A stretch of 64,000 bases of DNA from Priestia koreensis (GCF_001274935.1 NZ_LILC01000023.1:62001-126000), one strand, 5' to 3'. Shown: positions 17,729 to 27,382, counted from the stretch's first letter. Numbers and translations: made by a program. Notes: generated by a model not told the origin, from the letters alone.

Positions 17729-18343
17729 TTAGTTGTTCGTTAATTCTAAAAAATGAGCCAATATTCGAGCGGTTAATCCCCAGATGACGCGATCTTCATA
17801 ATAATAGAAGTACTCCTCCATATGTCGCGCCTGCCATTCGTAATCCTCCCCACCGATAATATGGTGAAACGGAAAATCTTTCCCAGGCTCGACTTTAAAC
17901 GTGACGTTATGAATATCTGGCTTCTGCTCTTTAAAATAGGAGAGCGGCACCGTGAAGATTTCACCTACTTCAGATGCGTTAGGCTTTAACGGAACGTCGT
18001 TAATTATGCCTACAAATGGATGAATCACTGTTCCAAACGGAGATACCATATAGTCAAGCGGCGCTGTCGCTATAATTGCTGATGCGTCGATTCCTAGCTC
18101 CTCAGTCGTTTCACGAACAGCCGTATAGGCTTCATCAGGATCATCCTTTTCTACTCGTCCACCAGGAAAACATATTTCACCAGGCTGCCTTCTTAAGTCA
18201 GCTGAACGTACTTCAAATAAAACATGTAGTTCTCCCTCTTTTTCGATGAGCGGAACCAAAATCGCAAATTGCGAAAATTGATCAATTCCAAGTATGGTAG
18301 GTGTTCGCTTATTTATTTTGTCTAGCAGTGCTTTTACGTTCAT
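17729..18343 (-). CDS. NUDIX hydrolase, CoA pyrophosphatase type
   Basis: 204 residues. The Nudix box is intact: GGRVEKDDPDEAYTAVRETTEELGID, with GX5EX7REUXEEXGU spacing, at about residues 60-85. The preceding RRQPGEICFPGG matches the signature of the NudL/YeaB CoA-hydrolysing group, which splits CoA to 3',5'-ADP and phosphopantetheine. Length is close to the family's. It is monocistronic, with only a short gap to the next minus-strand gene. Confidence 0.85.
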   Translation of the reverse strand: MNVKALLDKINKRTPTILGIDQFSQFAILVPLIEKEGELHVLFEVRSADLRRQPGEICFPGGRVEKDDPDEAYTAVRETTEELGIDASAIIATAPLDYMVSPFGTVIHPFVGIINDVPLKPNASEVGEIFTVPLSYFKEQKPDIHNVTFKVEPGKDFPFHHIIGGEDYEWQARHMEEYFYYYEDRVIWGLTARILAHFLELTNN

Positions 18344-18476
18344 GTCATCAGCTCACTCTCTATTTCCTTATACGTGTATCTTACTATATCTCTTCCCCTT
18401 TTTTATACCATGAACACTTTCCTTTTGGTATAGGTAGAACAATCAAAGGAAAAAAAGAACCCCTTTCCTCGGAGTT

Positions 18477-18974
18477 CTATAAACCAATTTTCACCCAAAG
18501 TTTTTCGTTTTTAATTTCCATATGCTGAATGTTACCAACAGGAACGTACTTGATTTTATCCAGCTGATTTAAATCGAGTTTTACATGCCCCTCTTCATAT
18601 GAAAGTAGAGGTGGTTTATTCAGCGCTTTACTCCGAATCCAATCTTGATTTAACGGCTTCATTTCCTTCAACGAAAAGTATATCGTTCGCTTTTCCGTTT
18701 TCACTGGCTGGAGAGTAAGCTGAAACGGAATTTTGAGCAACATTTTTTTCGCTGTTCCTTTAATCACTAGATTTTCATCTTCAAAAGTTAATTGAAAATC
18801 ACGAATCTCGTTTGGATCGAGCTGCTTTGCGATCATTTTTGAGAGTAAATCCGCTGTGATTGGAATTGGAACCCCAGCTCTTTCTACCTTCTCTTTGGCC
18901 TTAGAAAGAAGGTTATTTTCTTTTTGTAGGAAGTTCGTAATTTTATCGTTTGCCTTTTCAAACAAACCTTTCAT
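18477..18974 (-). CDS. Conserved hypothetical protein
   Basis: 165 residues from the ATG at 18974, preceded by GGAGGAG; the longer frame upstream lacks a ribosome site. I do not recognise a firm family. The N-terminal 40 residues are amphipathic and lysine-rich (KGLFEKANDKITNFLQKEN). The rest looks like alternating beta strands (LVIKGTAKKMLLKIPFQLTLQPVKTEKRTIYFSL), reminiscent of lipid-binding LmeA/DUF2993-like folds, but that is only an impression. No signal peptide. Monocistronic. Confidence 0.65.
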   Translation of the reverse strand: MKGLFEKANDKITNFLQKENNLLSKAKEKVERAGVPIPITADLLSKMIAKQLDPNEIRDFQLTFEDENLVIKGTAKKMLLKIPFQLTLQPVKTEKRTIYFSLKEMKPLNQDWIRSKALNKPPLLSYEEGHVKLDLNQLDKIKYVPVGNIQHMEIKNEKLWVKIGL

Positions 18975-19046
18975 GCTGCACTCTCCTCCACGGCTTTTGC
19001 CTATATTATGGTATAAGCATATGCAGGAGAAGTGCACTTCGTTCCT

Positions 19047-19859
19047 CTAATCACGATCAAGCAATGGGTCCTTGCCATCAAACGATGGGAAAAGCTTTGG
19101 ATGTATAAGCGGTGCCAGTTTTTTAAGACCGATGAGCAAACGTGGAGAAGGTCTACAGTAATATTCCTCTTCTAATACATGTACGTTTTGTTGCTTTATC
19201 GCTTTTATACTTAACCATCCTTCCCTCTTTTTTAAAAGAGATGGCTTCATTTTTTTCGTTTGTACCCCCACCCACGCCATACAGATGTGATCAGGATTTT
19301 TTTGCCTCACCGTTTCCCAATCCGTTTGAATATTTGCCTGCTCAACGTCAGCAAAGCTATTCCTTCCTCCGGCTAATTCACTTATTTCCGTCAACCAATT
19401 GACGCCTCCGGGAGTAAAAACAGGCTTTGGCCACCACTCCCAATATAGCGAAGGCTTTTGCTCAATTGAGTTTGTGATGATTTTATATTGATGTATGTAT
19501 GCTAAAAAATGTTGGGAGAGCTCTTCTCCTTTTTCTTTCTGTCCAATTGCCTTCCCCACAGTACGCAGATCTTCAGCGATATCTACTAGAGATTGCGGAT
19601 TTAAAGTGATAAATGGAAGCCCTCTTTTTGCTAATTCCTCCACGTTTCGCTCCATCCCTGGCACGCTTAGTGATGCTAAAATGAGGTCTGGGTTTAACTC
19701 TTCTACAGCATCTATATCAATGGACAAATCTGGACCGAGTCGCTTGCAGTGATCTAAATTGGGCCAGTCCGAATAATCATCTACTCCGATCACATCATCA
19801 ATGACTCCTAAATAAGATAATAGCTCGGTATTACTTGGACATAGTGAAATAATACGCAT
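19047..19859 (-). CDS. Cobalamin/iron-chelate substrate-binding-like protein (cytosolic)
   Basis: 270 residues from the ATG at 19859 with AAAGGAG upstream; the longer open frame above it includes a non-coding leader. The start RIISLCPSNTELLSYLG, then GVDDYSDWP, LNPDLILAS, GVNWLTEISELAGGRNSF and a final CRPSPRLLIGLKKLAPLIHP belong to the BtuF-like periplasmic-binding fold. It has neither a signal peptide nor a lipobox, and no permease or ATPase gene adjoins, so a classical transporter role is unlikely. Such orphan proteins are usually annotated as cobalamin-binding; the true ligand is unknown. Confidence 0.75.
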   Translation of the reverse strand: MRIISLCPSNTELLSYLGVIDDVIGVDDYSDWPNLDHCKRLGPDLSIDIDAVEELNPDLILASLSVPGMERNVEELAKRGLPFITLNPQSLVDIAEDLRTVGKAIGQKEKGEELSQHFLAYIHQYKIITNSIEQKPSLYWEWWPKPVFTPGGVNWLTEISELAGGRNSFADVEQANIQTDWETVRQKNPDHICMAWVGVQTKKMKPSLLKKREGWLSIKAIKQQNVHVLEEEYYCRPSPRLLIGLKKLAPLIHPKLFPSFDGKDPLLDRD

Positions 19860-20046
19860 CGTCTCACTCCTTTCTTCCTTATAATATTCTTTTGAAATCG
19901 TTATTTTCCTACTACAAAAACGGAACTCACTTTTAAAATTAGGATCAATTTTTTCTGTTTTTTTAAATATATACAGCAATATTTTTTCTCCTTTCTGCTT
20001 CGATTTTCTATACATTTGAGCAAAACAACCATGGACACTAGTCGTG

Positions 20047-20073
20047 ACCCTCTGTTCCAGATTACATAGTATG
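20047..20073 (+). promoter_or_regulatory. Sigma-K-type promoter of the collagen-like gene
   Basis: AC (20047-20048), 16 bases, CATAGTATG (20065-20073). This fits CATANNNTA except for the last base. It lies 53 bases before the start codon. Confidence 0.55.
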
Positions 20074-20126
20074 TATAGAGGAATTTTCCTCAAGCGATTT
20101 TTATTGAAACGAATGGAGGTAAAAAT

Positions 20127-22748
20127 TTGGGTATTAATAATCTCGTTATTAATAGTAGCTTTGAAACCGGTAGTCTAGCACCTTGGGTTTCGTTAAATGG
20201 AACGATCACAAGAGACTATTCTCATACCGGTTTCTTCTCTGTCATCTTACAGGGAGGAACAGTTAACTCATTTCTTTATCAATTTGTGCCTGCATCTCCT
20301 GGTGAAAGCTTCGAGTTTTTAGTTTCAATTGGGAAACTAGGACCTGGAACACCACCGGCGGCTACTTTACAAGTTAGCTATTACGATGCTGCGTTCAACT
20401 TCTTAGGGTACGGTGTTATCGAAAGCATTGATATTGACCGTATTCCTGATATTACAATTAATGACACATGGCTTGAGACTTATCGCAACACATCCCCAGC
20501 TCCTGCTGGTACTACCCAAGCACTTGTCTTAGTAAATAAACTTCCTGGTGTGGGAGTGGCTGATTTAGTATTTGATGATGTAGAACTTCTTACTGCTACT
20601 GGTGGTGGCAGCGTAGGTCCTACTGGCCCTGCTGGTCCTACTGGTGCTGCTGGTCCTACTGGCGTTGCTGGTCCTACTGGTGCTGCTGGCCCTACTGGTG
20701 CTGCTGGTCCTACTGGCGCTGCTGGCCCTACTGGTGCTGCTGGTCCTACTGGCGCTGCTGGCCCTACTGGTGCTGCCGGCCCTACTGGTGTTGCCGGTCC
20801 TACTGGTGCTGCTGGCCCTACTGGTGCTGCTGGTCCTACTGGCGCTGCTGGCCCTACTGGTGCTGCTGGTCCTACTGGCGCTGCTGGCCCTACTGGTGCT
20901 GCTGGTCCTACTGGCGCTGCTGGCCCTACTGGTGCTGCCGGCCCTACTGGTGTTGCCGGTCCTACTGGTGCTGCTGGCCCTACTGGTGCTGCTGGTCCTA
21001 CTGGCGCTGCTGGCCCTACTGGTGCTGCCGGCCCTACTGGTGCTGCTGGTCCTACTGGTGCTGCTGGCCCTACTGGTGCTGCTGGTCCTACTGGCGTTGC
21101 TGGTCCTACTGGCGTTGCTGGTCCTACTGGCGCTGCTGGCCCTACTGGTGCTGCTGGCCCTACTGGTGCTGCTGGCCCTACTGGTGCTGCCGGCCCTACT
21201 GGTGCTGCCGGCCCTACTGGTGCTGCCGGTCCTACTGGTGCTGCTGGTCCTACTGGCGTTGCTGGTCCTACTGGTGCCGCTGGCCCTACTGGTGTTGCTG
21301 GTCCTACTGGTGCTGCTGGTCCTACTGGCGTTGCTGGTCCTACTGGTGCTGCTGGTCCTACCGGTGCTGCTGGTCCTACTGGTGCTGCTGGTCCTACTGG
21401 CGTTGCTGGTCCTACTGGTGCTGCTGGCCCTACTGGTGCTGCTGGTCCTACTGGCGCTGCTGGCCCTACTGGTGCTGCTGGTCCTACTGGCGCTGCTGGT
21501 CCTACTGGTGCTGCTGGCCCTACTGGTGCTGCTGGTCCTACTGGCTCTGCTGGTCCTACTGGTGCTGCTGGTCCTACTGGCGTTGCTGGTCCTACTGGTG
21601 CTGCTGGCCCTACTGGTGCTGCTGGTCCTACTGGCGCTGCTGGTGCTGCTGGTCCTACTGGCGCTGCTGGCCCTACTGGTGCTGCCGGCCCTACTGGTGC
21701 TGCCGGTCCTACTGGTACTGCTGGCCCTACTGGTGCTGCTGGTCCTACTGGTGCTGCTGGTCCTACTGGTGCTGCTGGTCCTACTGGTGCCGCTGGCCCT
21801 ACTGGCGTTGCTGGTCCTACTGGCGTTGCTGGTCCTACTGGTGCTGCTGGTCCTACTGGTGCTACTGGTCCTACTGGCGTTGCTGGTCCTACTGGTGCTG
21901 CTGGTCCTACTGGTGCTGCTGGTCCTACTGGTGCTGCTGGCCCTACTGGTGCTGCCGGCCCTACTGGTGCTGCTGGTCCTACTGGTGCTGCTGGTCCTAC
22001 TGGTGCTGCCGGCCCTACTGGTGCTGCTGGCCCTACTGGCGCTGCTGGTCCTACTGGTGCTGCTGGTCCTACTGGTGCTGCTGGTCCTACTGGTGCTGCT
22101 GGTCCTACTGGCGTTGCTGGTCCTACTGGCGTTGCTGGTCCTACTGGCGTTGCTGGTCCTACTGGCGTTGCTGGTGCTGCCGGTCCTACTGGTGCTGCTG
22201 GTCCTACTGGTGCCGCTGGCCCTACTGGTGTTGCTGGTCCTACTGGTGCTGCTGGTCCTACTGGTGCTGCTGGCCCTACTGGTGCTGCTGGCCCTACTGG
22301 TGCTGCTGGTCCTACTGGTGCTGCTGGTCCTACTGGCCCTGGCGTTACCAATACTTCTGGATTTGCGGCTAATACAGGTGGTTCTATCATCGCAGTTGTA
22401 TTAGGTGGTACGTCTGTTCCTCTTCCAAATGCACAAAACTTATCAGGCGGTATTACAGTTGACGGTACGAATACAGTCTTTACAGTTCCAACTGCTGGTA
22501 GATACTATATTACGTATCAAGCAAAAACGACCGCTGCTTTATTACTAGGTTCTCGTTTAATCATTAACGGTGCTCCTAACCTTGCTTCTACAGTCAACCC
22601 TGTGTTAAGTATTTCAGAATTTAATGCCGACGTTATCGTTACTTTAGCTGCTGGAAGCACCATTACACTTCAATTCTTTGGCTTGTTAGGTGCAGCGACA
22701 CTTCAAAACGGTGCAGGTGCTGCATTGACGATTGTTAGATTATCTTAA
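20127..22748 (+). CDS. BclA-like collagen-repeat exosporium glycoprotein
   Basis: 873 residues from a TTG after GGAGGT. Residues 1-160 resemble the NTTRR-F1 head of Bacillus collagen proteins ([48 protein letters not shown]). Residues about 163-737 are some 190 uninterrupted Gly-X-Y triplets, mostly alternating GPT and GAA or GVA. Residues about 738-873 form a BclA-type C-terminal trimerisation domain (C1q/TNF-like: [27 protein letters not shown]). There is no signal peptide, as in BclA, which is made in the mother cell. Threonines of GPT triplets are the glycosylation sites in BclA, which ties the protein to the glycosyltransferase genes downstream. The classical exosporium leader motif of BclA is absent, so anchoring may use the different head. 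Confidence 0.9.
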   Translation: MGINNLVINSSFETGSLAPWVSLNGTITRDYSHTGFFSVILQGGTVNSFLYQFVPASPGESFEFLVSIGKLGPGTPPAATLQVSYYDAAFNFLGYGVIESIDIDRIPDITINDTWLETYRNTSPAPAGTTQALVLVNKLPGVGVADLVFDDVELLTATGGGSVGPTGPAGPTGAAGPTGVAGPTGAAGPTGAAGPTGAAGPTGAAGPTGAAGPTGAAGPTGVAGPTGAAGPTGAAGPTGAAGPTGAAGPTGAAGPTGAAGPTGAAGPTGAAGPTGVAGPTGAAGPTGAAGPTGAAGPTGAAGPTGAAGPTGAAGPTGAAGPTGVAGPTGVAGPTGAAGPTGAAGPTGAAGPTGAAGPTGAAGPTGAAGPTGAAGPTGVAGPTGAAGPTGVAGPTGAAGPTGVAGPTGAAGPTGAAGPTGAAGPTGVAGPTGAAGPTGAAGPTGAAGPTGAAGPTGAAGPTGAAGPTGAAGPTGSAGPTGAAGPTGVAGPTGAAGPTGAAGPTGAAGAAGPTGAAGPTGAAGPTGAAGPTGTAGPTGAAGPTGAAGPTGAAGPTGAAGPTGVAGPTGVAGPTGAAGPTGATGPTGVAGPTGAAGPTGAAGPTGAAGPTGAAGPTGAAGPTGAAGPTGAAGPTGAAGPTGAAGPTGAAGPTGAAGPTGAAGPTGVAGPTGVAGPTGVAGPTGVAGAAGPTGAAGPTGAAGPTGVAGPTGAAGPTGAAGPTGAAGPTGAAGPTGAAGPTGPGVTNTSGFAANTGGSIIAVVLGGTSVPLPNAQNLSGGITVDGTNTVFTVPTAGRYYITYQAKTTAALLLGSRLIINGAPNLASTVNPVLSISEFNADVIVTLAAGSTITLQFFGLLGAATLQNGAGAALTIVRLS
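20614..22346 (+). repeat. Collagen-coding 18-base tandem repeat tract
   Basis: About 1.7 kb of 18-base units coding GPTGAA or GPTGVA, with near-identical codons (GGTCCTACTGGTGCTGCT and close variants). Two places carry an extra GAA triplet without breaking frame. The uniform codons make length change by slippage likely between strains. Confidence 0.95.
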
Positions 22749-22776
22749 TTAAAGAAGAATAACTTCACAATAGCTT

Positions 22777-22808
22777 ACCAAGGATCCCTAGGTTCCTTGG
22801 TCTTTTTA
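22777..22808 (+). terminator. Intrinsic terminator of the collagen-like gene
   Basis: ACCAAGGA pairs with TCCTTGGT, followed by CTTTTTAATTTT. Confidence 0.8.
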
Positions 22809-22842
22809 ATTTTGGAGACAAATTTTAAACCACCTAGAAACT

Positions 22843-22898
22843 AAAAAGCCCGAGTCTGTGACTATTTCCACTAAAATAGTCACAGACTCGGGCCTCAA
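22843..22898 (-). terminator. Very long perfect hairpin terminator of the GT2-TPR gene
   Basis: The arms at 22848-22867 and 22874-22893 are 20 bases long and perfectly complementary with a 6-base loop. On the minus strand TTTTTAG follows, fitting the end of the gene at 22965. Confidence 0.8.
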
Positions 22899-22964
22899 TA
22901 TTTATGAACTTTTACGTATACTGAGTGTGGGTTACGAACATTTTCCCACCATTAAATCAGATCG

Positions 22965-24053
22965 TTACTGCTCTTTCTCTATCCCCAATTTCTCCTCTAA
23001 CAATACCTTATTATTAACAATTCGCTGATCCTCTGGTCGATAAGTTCTTGCTTGTTCGTTATGATAATACGATTTGGCAAAATTTCCGAGTCTGTAGTAG
23101 CAAAGACACATTTGCAAATGCGGATACCATGTGTAGTAAGCAGGGTAGCTGAAACTCCACTGATTGGGATCTGCTTTTTGTTTTGTTGCAATATCATACC
23201 AATATACGGCTGATTCATAATCCTCTTTTACTTGAAAGTTATAGCCTATTCTGCTTGCAGCTTCCGCTCTTGGAGTCTTGGAAAACTGCAAGGTTTGAAA
23301 CAATGATTTCAATTCATTATCCGTATCTCCTAAAAACCGATAACAGTCCGCTTTATTAATACATGCATACACCTTATCTTCTATCCAGCCTTCAGCCATG
23401 CTAATATTTTTATCGTAGCTCTCAATCGCTTTTTCATAATGGCCATTTTCGCGAAGTTCGTTTCCATAATAGAAATGATCACGCGGAGAGAATTCGTCTC
23501 CTCGATCAATCTTTTTCTGATAAATACCGAGCGTTCGTCCAACCGAATGCTTTTCCTTTTTATGCGTAACGGAAATGCCTGCGTTAATAACGTTCCCGTA
23601 CACTTCTAAGTATTGGTGAGCATCGCCTTTCCAAACAAAATTTCGAGAGCGTTTAATTAATCGATTGCGACGATAGCGAAGCGTCACGTTTCCAAATTCA
23701 TCTGTCCCTGCATCATAATACATAGAAACAGAATCAACTGACGGATCAAGCGTTTCTTTTAATTCCTTTAACTTTCGTTGATCTTCCTCTAACAATACGT
23801 CATCTGCATCTAAAAATAAAATGTAGTCACAGGTGGCGTACTTAAATGATTCGTTTCGGGCCGCCCCAAAATTCCCAATCCATTCAAAGAAAAATATCCG
23901 GTCCGTATATTCCTTGGCGATTTCGACTGTACGATCCGTTGAACCTGTATCAACAATGTTAATTTCATCCACAATATCCTTTACCGTATCAAGGCACCTT
24001 GCTAAGAGCGCTTCCTCATCTTTCACAATCATACATAAGCTAATGCTAATCAT
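22965..24053 (-). CDS. Family 2 glycosyltransferase with C-terminal TPR region
   Basis: 362 residues. The GT-A domain covers about 1-200: ISLCMIVKDEEALLARCLD, DEINIVDTGSTDRT, GNFGAARNESF, and YILFLDADD carrying the DxD metal site. Residues about 200-345 are TPR-like (NGHYEKAIESYDKNI, YACINKADCYRFLG, GNFAKSYYHNEQA). GT2-TPR proteins such as SunS can glycosylate polypeptides, so this is a candidate for first-sugar transfer to the collagen protein; that is inference. The ATG at 24053 follows AAAGGCGGG. A sigma-K-type promoter lies upstream and a strong terminator follows. Confidence 0.85.
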   Translation of the reverse strand: MISISLCMIVKDEEALLARCLDTVKDIVDEINIVDTGSTDRTVEIAKEYTDRIFFFEWIGNFGAARNESFKYATCDYILFLDADDVLLEEDQRKLKELKETLDPSVDSVSMYYDAGTDEFGNVTLRYRRNRLIKRSRNFVWKGDAHQYLEVYGNVINAGISVTHKKEKHSVGRTLGIYQKKIDRGDEFSPRDHFYYGNELRENGHYEKAIESYDKNISMAEGWIEDKVYACINKADCYRFLGDTDNELKSLFQTLQFSKTPRAEAASRIGYNFQVKEDYESAVYWYDIATKQKADPNQWSFSYPAYYTWYPHLQMCLCYYRLGNFAKSYYHNEQARTYRPEDQRIVNNKVLLEEKLGIEKEQ

Positions 24054-24128
24054 GTATACCCGCCTTTCTCTCTACAAAAAATTAAATTTCAGCACTTGTT
24101 TAGATCACCGATTTTTACCCGTTCTTTA

Positions 24129-24156
24129 TAGAATATTACTATAGCGTTTAAATGGT
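24129..24156 (-). promoter_or_regulatory. Sigma-K-type promoter of the GT2-TPR gene
   Basis: On the minus strand AC (24156-24155), 17 bases, AATATTCTA (24137-24129). This is CATANNNTA except for the first base. Confidence 0.5.
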
Positions 24157-24201
24157 GCACCTGGCGGCAAGCAAAAAAGCCCTATTATCCGCTTTATATG
24201 C

Positions 24202-24228
24202 GCAGTCATGCTCGTTTCACATATACTA
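24202..24228 (+). promoter_or_regulatory. Sigma-K-type promoter of the TPR-glycosyltransferase gene
   Basis: CATATACTA (24220-24228) is an exact CATANNNTA. The -35 position, 16 bases upstream, is GC rather than AC. Confidence 0.45.
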
Positions 24229-24258
24229 ATAGAAAGAAAAAAACGAAGGAGGGTTTCT

Positions 24259-25587
24259 TTGAATAACCTTATTTCACATATTGCAAAGCATATTCAAGCA
24301 AAAGAATACAGCAAAGCATTTGATTTGCTGCAAGTTCTGCAAAAAAATGGTCCGAACTCACCTGAACTGTATTTATTAACGGGAATCGCTTATTTAGAGA
24401 TGTCAATGGTTGAGAACGCATGGCTTTGGTTTTGGCGAGGCTACGAACAGTTTCCATCAGATCAGGCGCTTAAAGAATATGTTTCTCTATTAAATTCCAC
24501 GCGAGAAAGAGAATTAAAGGTAAAACAAACGCTTCAATCTCTTCATACAACCTCATCTTTTAACCATACAAACGGAGACCTCCGTGTCCTCCAAGGCTCA
24601 ATTGAAATTGCCAATCAAATGCATACGCTAGCAAAAGGACTTCATTATCACGATGTTTATGCTAAAACATTAAACTACTACCCTTATTATTTAGGGTATA
24701 CGTCTGACTACGCGTGGTCATTGCTTGATCAAAAAAACACGCCTTCTTTAAATGAGAAACTCAGAAAGCTCTCCCAAGAACTGTGTGATCAATTTGATCT
24801 GTTTCATTTTCATTTTGGTACGTGTTTAACATGGGATGCTTCTGATATTCCAATACTAAAAAATGATAATAAAAAGCTGCTGATGCATCATTGGGGAAGT
24901 GATGCACGCATAGGTTCACTTGCCAAGCAGACAAATCCATACGTCGTTGTTAAAAACCAAGACGAGACAGGCATTCGTCGTAATCTAGCAAGACTTGGTC
25001 ACTCATTTCAGCACTGTATTGTTCCAGATATGGAATTAGCTCAGTATGTAAAGGACTACTATGAGCACGTTCACATTCTCCCTTCTTCTATTGATTTAAC
25101 TCATTATGACCTCGTTGACCTCCCCAAAAACAATAAACCGCTAATTGTTCACGCTCCAACCTCTCCTCTTGTAAAAGGAACTTCTTACATTACAAAGGCT
25201 ATTGAACAACTACAGCTAACGTATGATTTTGACTTTGAACTCATTCAAGGAAAGTCTCATGAAGAAGCGAAAAAGATGTATGAGCGTGCAGATTTAGTGA
25301 TTGATCAGCTTCATATTGGAAGCTACGGTCTTTTGGCCGTGGAATGTATGGCGATGGGAAAGCCTGTCATCTGCTGGATTAGTGACTATATGAAGGAACA
25401 CTATCCAGATTGCCTCCCAATTATTTCTGCAAATCCTGATACCATTACCGAAATCATTAAACACTGCCTTGACAATCAAGACGGCCTTATAGATATTGGC
25501 AAACAGGGACGAATTTACGTAGAGGAACACCACGATATGATCAAAAATAGCGCTACGCTGCTAAATTTATATACACGGATTAAATAG
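24259..25587 (+). CDS. TPR-GT4-type glycosyltransferase
   Basis: 442 residues from a TTG set by AAGGAGGG seven bases upstream. The first 100 or so residues are TPR-like (KEYSKAFDLLQVLQKNGPNSPELYLLTGIAYLEMSMVENA). The remaining 330 are colinear with the glycosyltransferases at 26352 and 28488: QGSIEIANQMHTLAKGL, LFHFHFGT, LMHHWGSDARIG, VPDMELAQYVKDYYEHVHILPSSIDL, IVHAPTSPLVKGTSYI, ADLVIDQLHIGSYGLLAVECMAMGKPVICWI. The last segment is the nucleotide-sugar-binding region of GT-B enzymes. It acts in the cytosol of, presumably, the mother cell. Donor and acceptor are unknown. Confidence 0.85.
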   Translation: MNNLISHIAKHIQAKEYSKAFDLLQVLQKNGPNSPELYLLTGIAYLEMSMVENAWLWFWRGYEQFPSDQALKEYVSLLNSTRERELKVKQTLQSLHTTSSFNHTNGDLRVLQGSIEIANQMHTLAKGLHYHDVYAKTLNYYPYYLGYTSDYAWSLLDQKNTPSLNEKLRKLSQELCDQFDLFHFHFGTCLTWDASDIPILKNDNKKLLMHHWGSDARIGSLAKQTNPYVVVKNQDETGIRRNLARLGHSFQHCIVPDMELAQYVKDYYEHVHILPSSIDLTHYDLVDLPKNNKPLIVHAPTSPLVKGTSYITKAIEQLQLTYDFDFELIQGKSHEEAKKMYERADLVIDQLHIGSYGLLAVECMAMGKPVICWISDYMKEHYPDCLPIISANPDTITEIIKHCLDNQDGLIDIGKQGRIYVEEHHDMIKNSATLLNLYTRIK

Positions 25588-25627
25588 CAAAAGGAACCCT
25601 TCTTGTTAACAAGAAGGGTCCCTTTTG
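25588..25627. terminator. Bidirectional intrinsic terminator
   Basis: CAAAAGG and ACCCTTCTTG pair with CAAGAAGGGT and CCTTTTG, with one mismatched pair and a 4-base TTAA loop. Confidence 0.8.
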
Positions 25628-26323
25628 CTACTTTTTAATAATGCGACTAGGGTTTCCAACCACTGTATGATGATTCAGTACATCCTTCACTACGACTGTA
25701 CCTGCTCCTACGATGGCGTTTTCCCCAATTGTAATTCCCGGAAGAAGCGTTGCGTTGTTTCCAATTTTCGCCCCTTTTTTGATAATGGGACCCTGATGCT
25801 CATAATTGCCCATTCCCATATACATATCGTTAGACGTTGAACAACACGGTCCGATAAACACTTCGTCTTCAATGATCATATCGGCTGTAATGTAGCAACC
25901 CGTTTGAATGGTAACGCGACGACCGATTGTTGTATTTGTTTCAACAATGGCGTTTCGACCAATAATACTGTCTTCACCAATGGTTACATGTTCGCGAATA
26001 CTGGATAAATCGCCTACAAATACGCCGCTCTCAAGCGTCGTTCCTCGGTAAATTACGCTATTACACCCCACTCGAACGTGATCACCTATGAGAAGTGGAC
26101 CTAGCTGTTTTCCTGGCTTTCGGGCCATTTTTTTATTTGAAGACGTATTTTTCCCTAATACCGTTAAATCAGCAATTTCAACGTGACTGCCGATTTGAGT
26201 ATCCTTTTTAATCACAACATGATGACCAATGGTCACATGATCCCCAATGGTCACATTTTCTTCGATGACGACGCCTTCCCCTAAAACAACCTGATCTCCA
26301 ATAATAGCTGATGGATGAATCAT
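25628..26323 (-). CDS. Left-handed beta-helix acyltransferase
   Basis: 231 residues. Hexapeptide repeats run through nearly the whole chain (IIGDQVVLGEGVVIEENVTIGDHVTIG; VTIGEDSIIGRNAIVETNTTIGRRV), ending KKGAKIGNNATLLPGITIGENAIVGAGTVVVKDV and HTVVGNPSRIIKK, the usual close of WbpD/NeuD-like sugar O/N-acyltransferases. With the DegT aminotransferase and Gfo/Idh genes of the next operon it would complete a WbpB-WbpE-WbpD-like series acetylating a 3-amino sugar nucleotide; this is inference. It is the second gene of an operon, 28 bases after the glycosyltransferase, with AAGGAGA before the start. Confidence 0.8.
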   Translation of the reverse strand: MIHPSAIIGDQVVLGEGVVIEENVTIGDHVTIGHHVVIKKDTQIGSHVEIADLTVLGKNTSSNKKMARKPGKQLGPLLIGDHVRVGCNSVIYRGTTLESGVFVGDLSSIREHVTIGEDSIIGRNAIVETNTTIGRRVTIQTGCYITADMIIEDEVFIGPCCSTSNDMYMGMGNYEHQGPIIKKGAKIGNNATLLPGITIGENAIVGAGTVVVKDVLNHHTVVGNPSRIIKK

Positions 26324-26351
26324 ACTAAGCTCTCCTTACTTGTTTCATATT

Positions 26352-27335
26352 TTAAATGGTATTGTAGATGGAAACGAGCTGATCAACGACTTTTTCTGCT
26401 GCATGATATTTTTCCACGTACGCTCTGCTTGCGATACCTATCTGGTTGCGGCGTACAGGATCTTTGATTAATGCTGAAAGCACGTCGTAAATCGTTTCAG
26501 GTTTGGCAATAACAATCGGAAGATCTGGCGGCAAATAAGCTTTTACGTCATCACGAATATAAGCGATTACCACTTTCCCCATCGCCATCGCTTCTACGCT
26601 CAGCATTCCATGAGTCCCACATAGCAATTGATCAATCACGATGTCGGACTGCGCGTACATTTCGGTCGCCTCTTTATGACTTTTCTTTTCAATCGTCTGA
26701 TATAAAAAGGAATGATCTCCTTTTAGTCGTTCAATCGCATTTTCTACGTATGAAGACCCTTTAAACTCACGATTGGTCGGCGCATGAATAATTTTTGGTA
26801 CTGCATTTGTTGTGGATGGATAAGAAGCCTTGAAATTTTCGATATTACAAGCTAGCGGAAGAACGTGCACGTTTTTATAATAGTCCTTTACATGAGGCAC
26901 CATCTCATAATCCTGTACAATAACGTGGTCCATATAGCTTGAGAACTGCACTAAGCGCTGATGAATTTCCTCATCGGTTAGATAACTAGGTGGAAGCGGA
27001 TATGAATTAAGCTTTGCCACATTCGTCGTTGTCCGAACATCATTCCCCCAGTGATGCATAATCATTTTTTTACCCGCTCCCTTGATGAGGGGAAGATCTC
27101 CGCCCCCTAAAAGAAACGTGTCCCCATTATGAAAATGAAACAAATCTCCCTTACTAATTATCGCGGGTAAGTGTCTAGCAATCTCGTAGGCATCCGTGCT
27201 TACAATATCTCCACTATAGTTTAAGTAACTATGAAACCAATTGTAGCCCGCTACATCGTATCCCTTTTTTCGTAAGTGCTTACATAAAATACCCATCTGT
27301 CCCGCTATTTCAGTGGGGCCATGAACAATTTTCAT
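26352..27335 (-). CDS. GT4-type glycosyltransferase (paralogue 2)
   Basis: 327 residues. Motifs match those of the genes at 24259 and 28488: MKIVHGPTEIAGQMGILCKHL, LFHFHNGDTFLLGG, MIMHHWGNDVR, VQDYEMVPHVKDYYKNVHVLPLACNI, KIIHAPTNREFKGSSYVENAIERLK, SDIVIDQLLCGTHGMLSVEAMAMGKVVIAYI. The glutamate in the VEAMAMGK segment fits GT4 retaining enzymes. It heads a two-gene operon with the acyltransferase and has a good sigma-K-type promoter. It has the same length as the gene at 28488, indicating recent duplication with probable change of acceptor. Confidence 0.85.
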   Translation of the reverse strand: MKIVHGPTEIAGQMGILCKHLRKKGYDVAGYNWFHSYLNYSGDIVSTDAYEIARHLPAIISKGDLFHFHNGDTFLLGGGDLPLIKGAGKKMIMHHWGNDVRTTTNVAKLNSYPLPPSYLTDEEIHQRLVQFSSYMDHVIVQDYEMVPHVKDYYKNVHVLPLACNIENFKASYPSTTNAVPKIIHAPTNREFKGSSYVENAIERLKGDHSFLYQTIEKKSHKEATEMYAQSDIVIDQLLCGTHGMLSVEAMAMGKVVIAYIRDDVKAYLPPDLPIVIAKPETIYDVLSALIKDPVRRNQIGIASRAYVEKYHAAEKVVDQLVSIYNTI

Positions 27336-27355
27336 CTACATCTCTCCTTCCCCAT

Positions 27356-27382
27356 TAGTATATTCATATGAAGGCAAGTGGT
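27356..27382 (-). promoter_or_regulatory. Sigma-K-type promoter (minus strand)
   Basis: On the minus strand AC (27382-27381), 16 bases, AATATACTA (27364-27356). It drives the GT4/acyltransferase operon. Confidence 0.55.

Noticed and set aside
20614..22346. Regular repeats that could suggest a CRISPR array
   Set aside because: The repeats are contiguous, in frame and code Gly-X-Y; there are no unique spacers and no cas genes. The PD-(D/E)XK protein at 9831 is not in a cas context.
20480..22390. A 636-codon open frame antisense to the collagen-like gene, and a 586-codon frame at +1
   Set aside because: Both are produced by the 18-base repeat, which lacks stops in all these frames. They have no ribosome site and low-complexity products (APVGPA or LLVLLA repeats).
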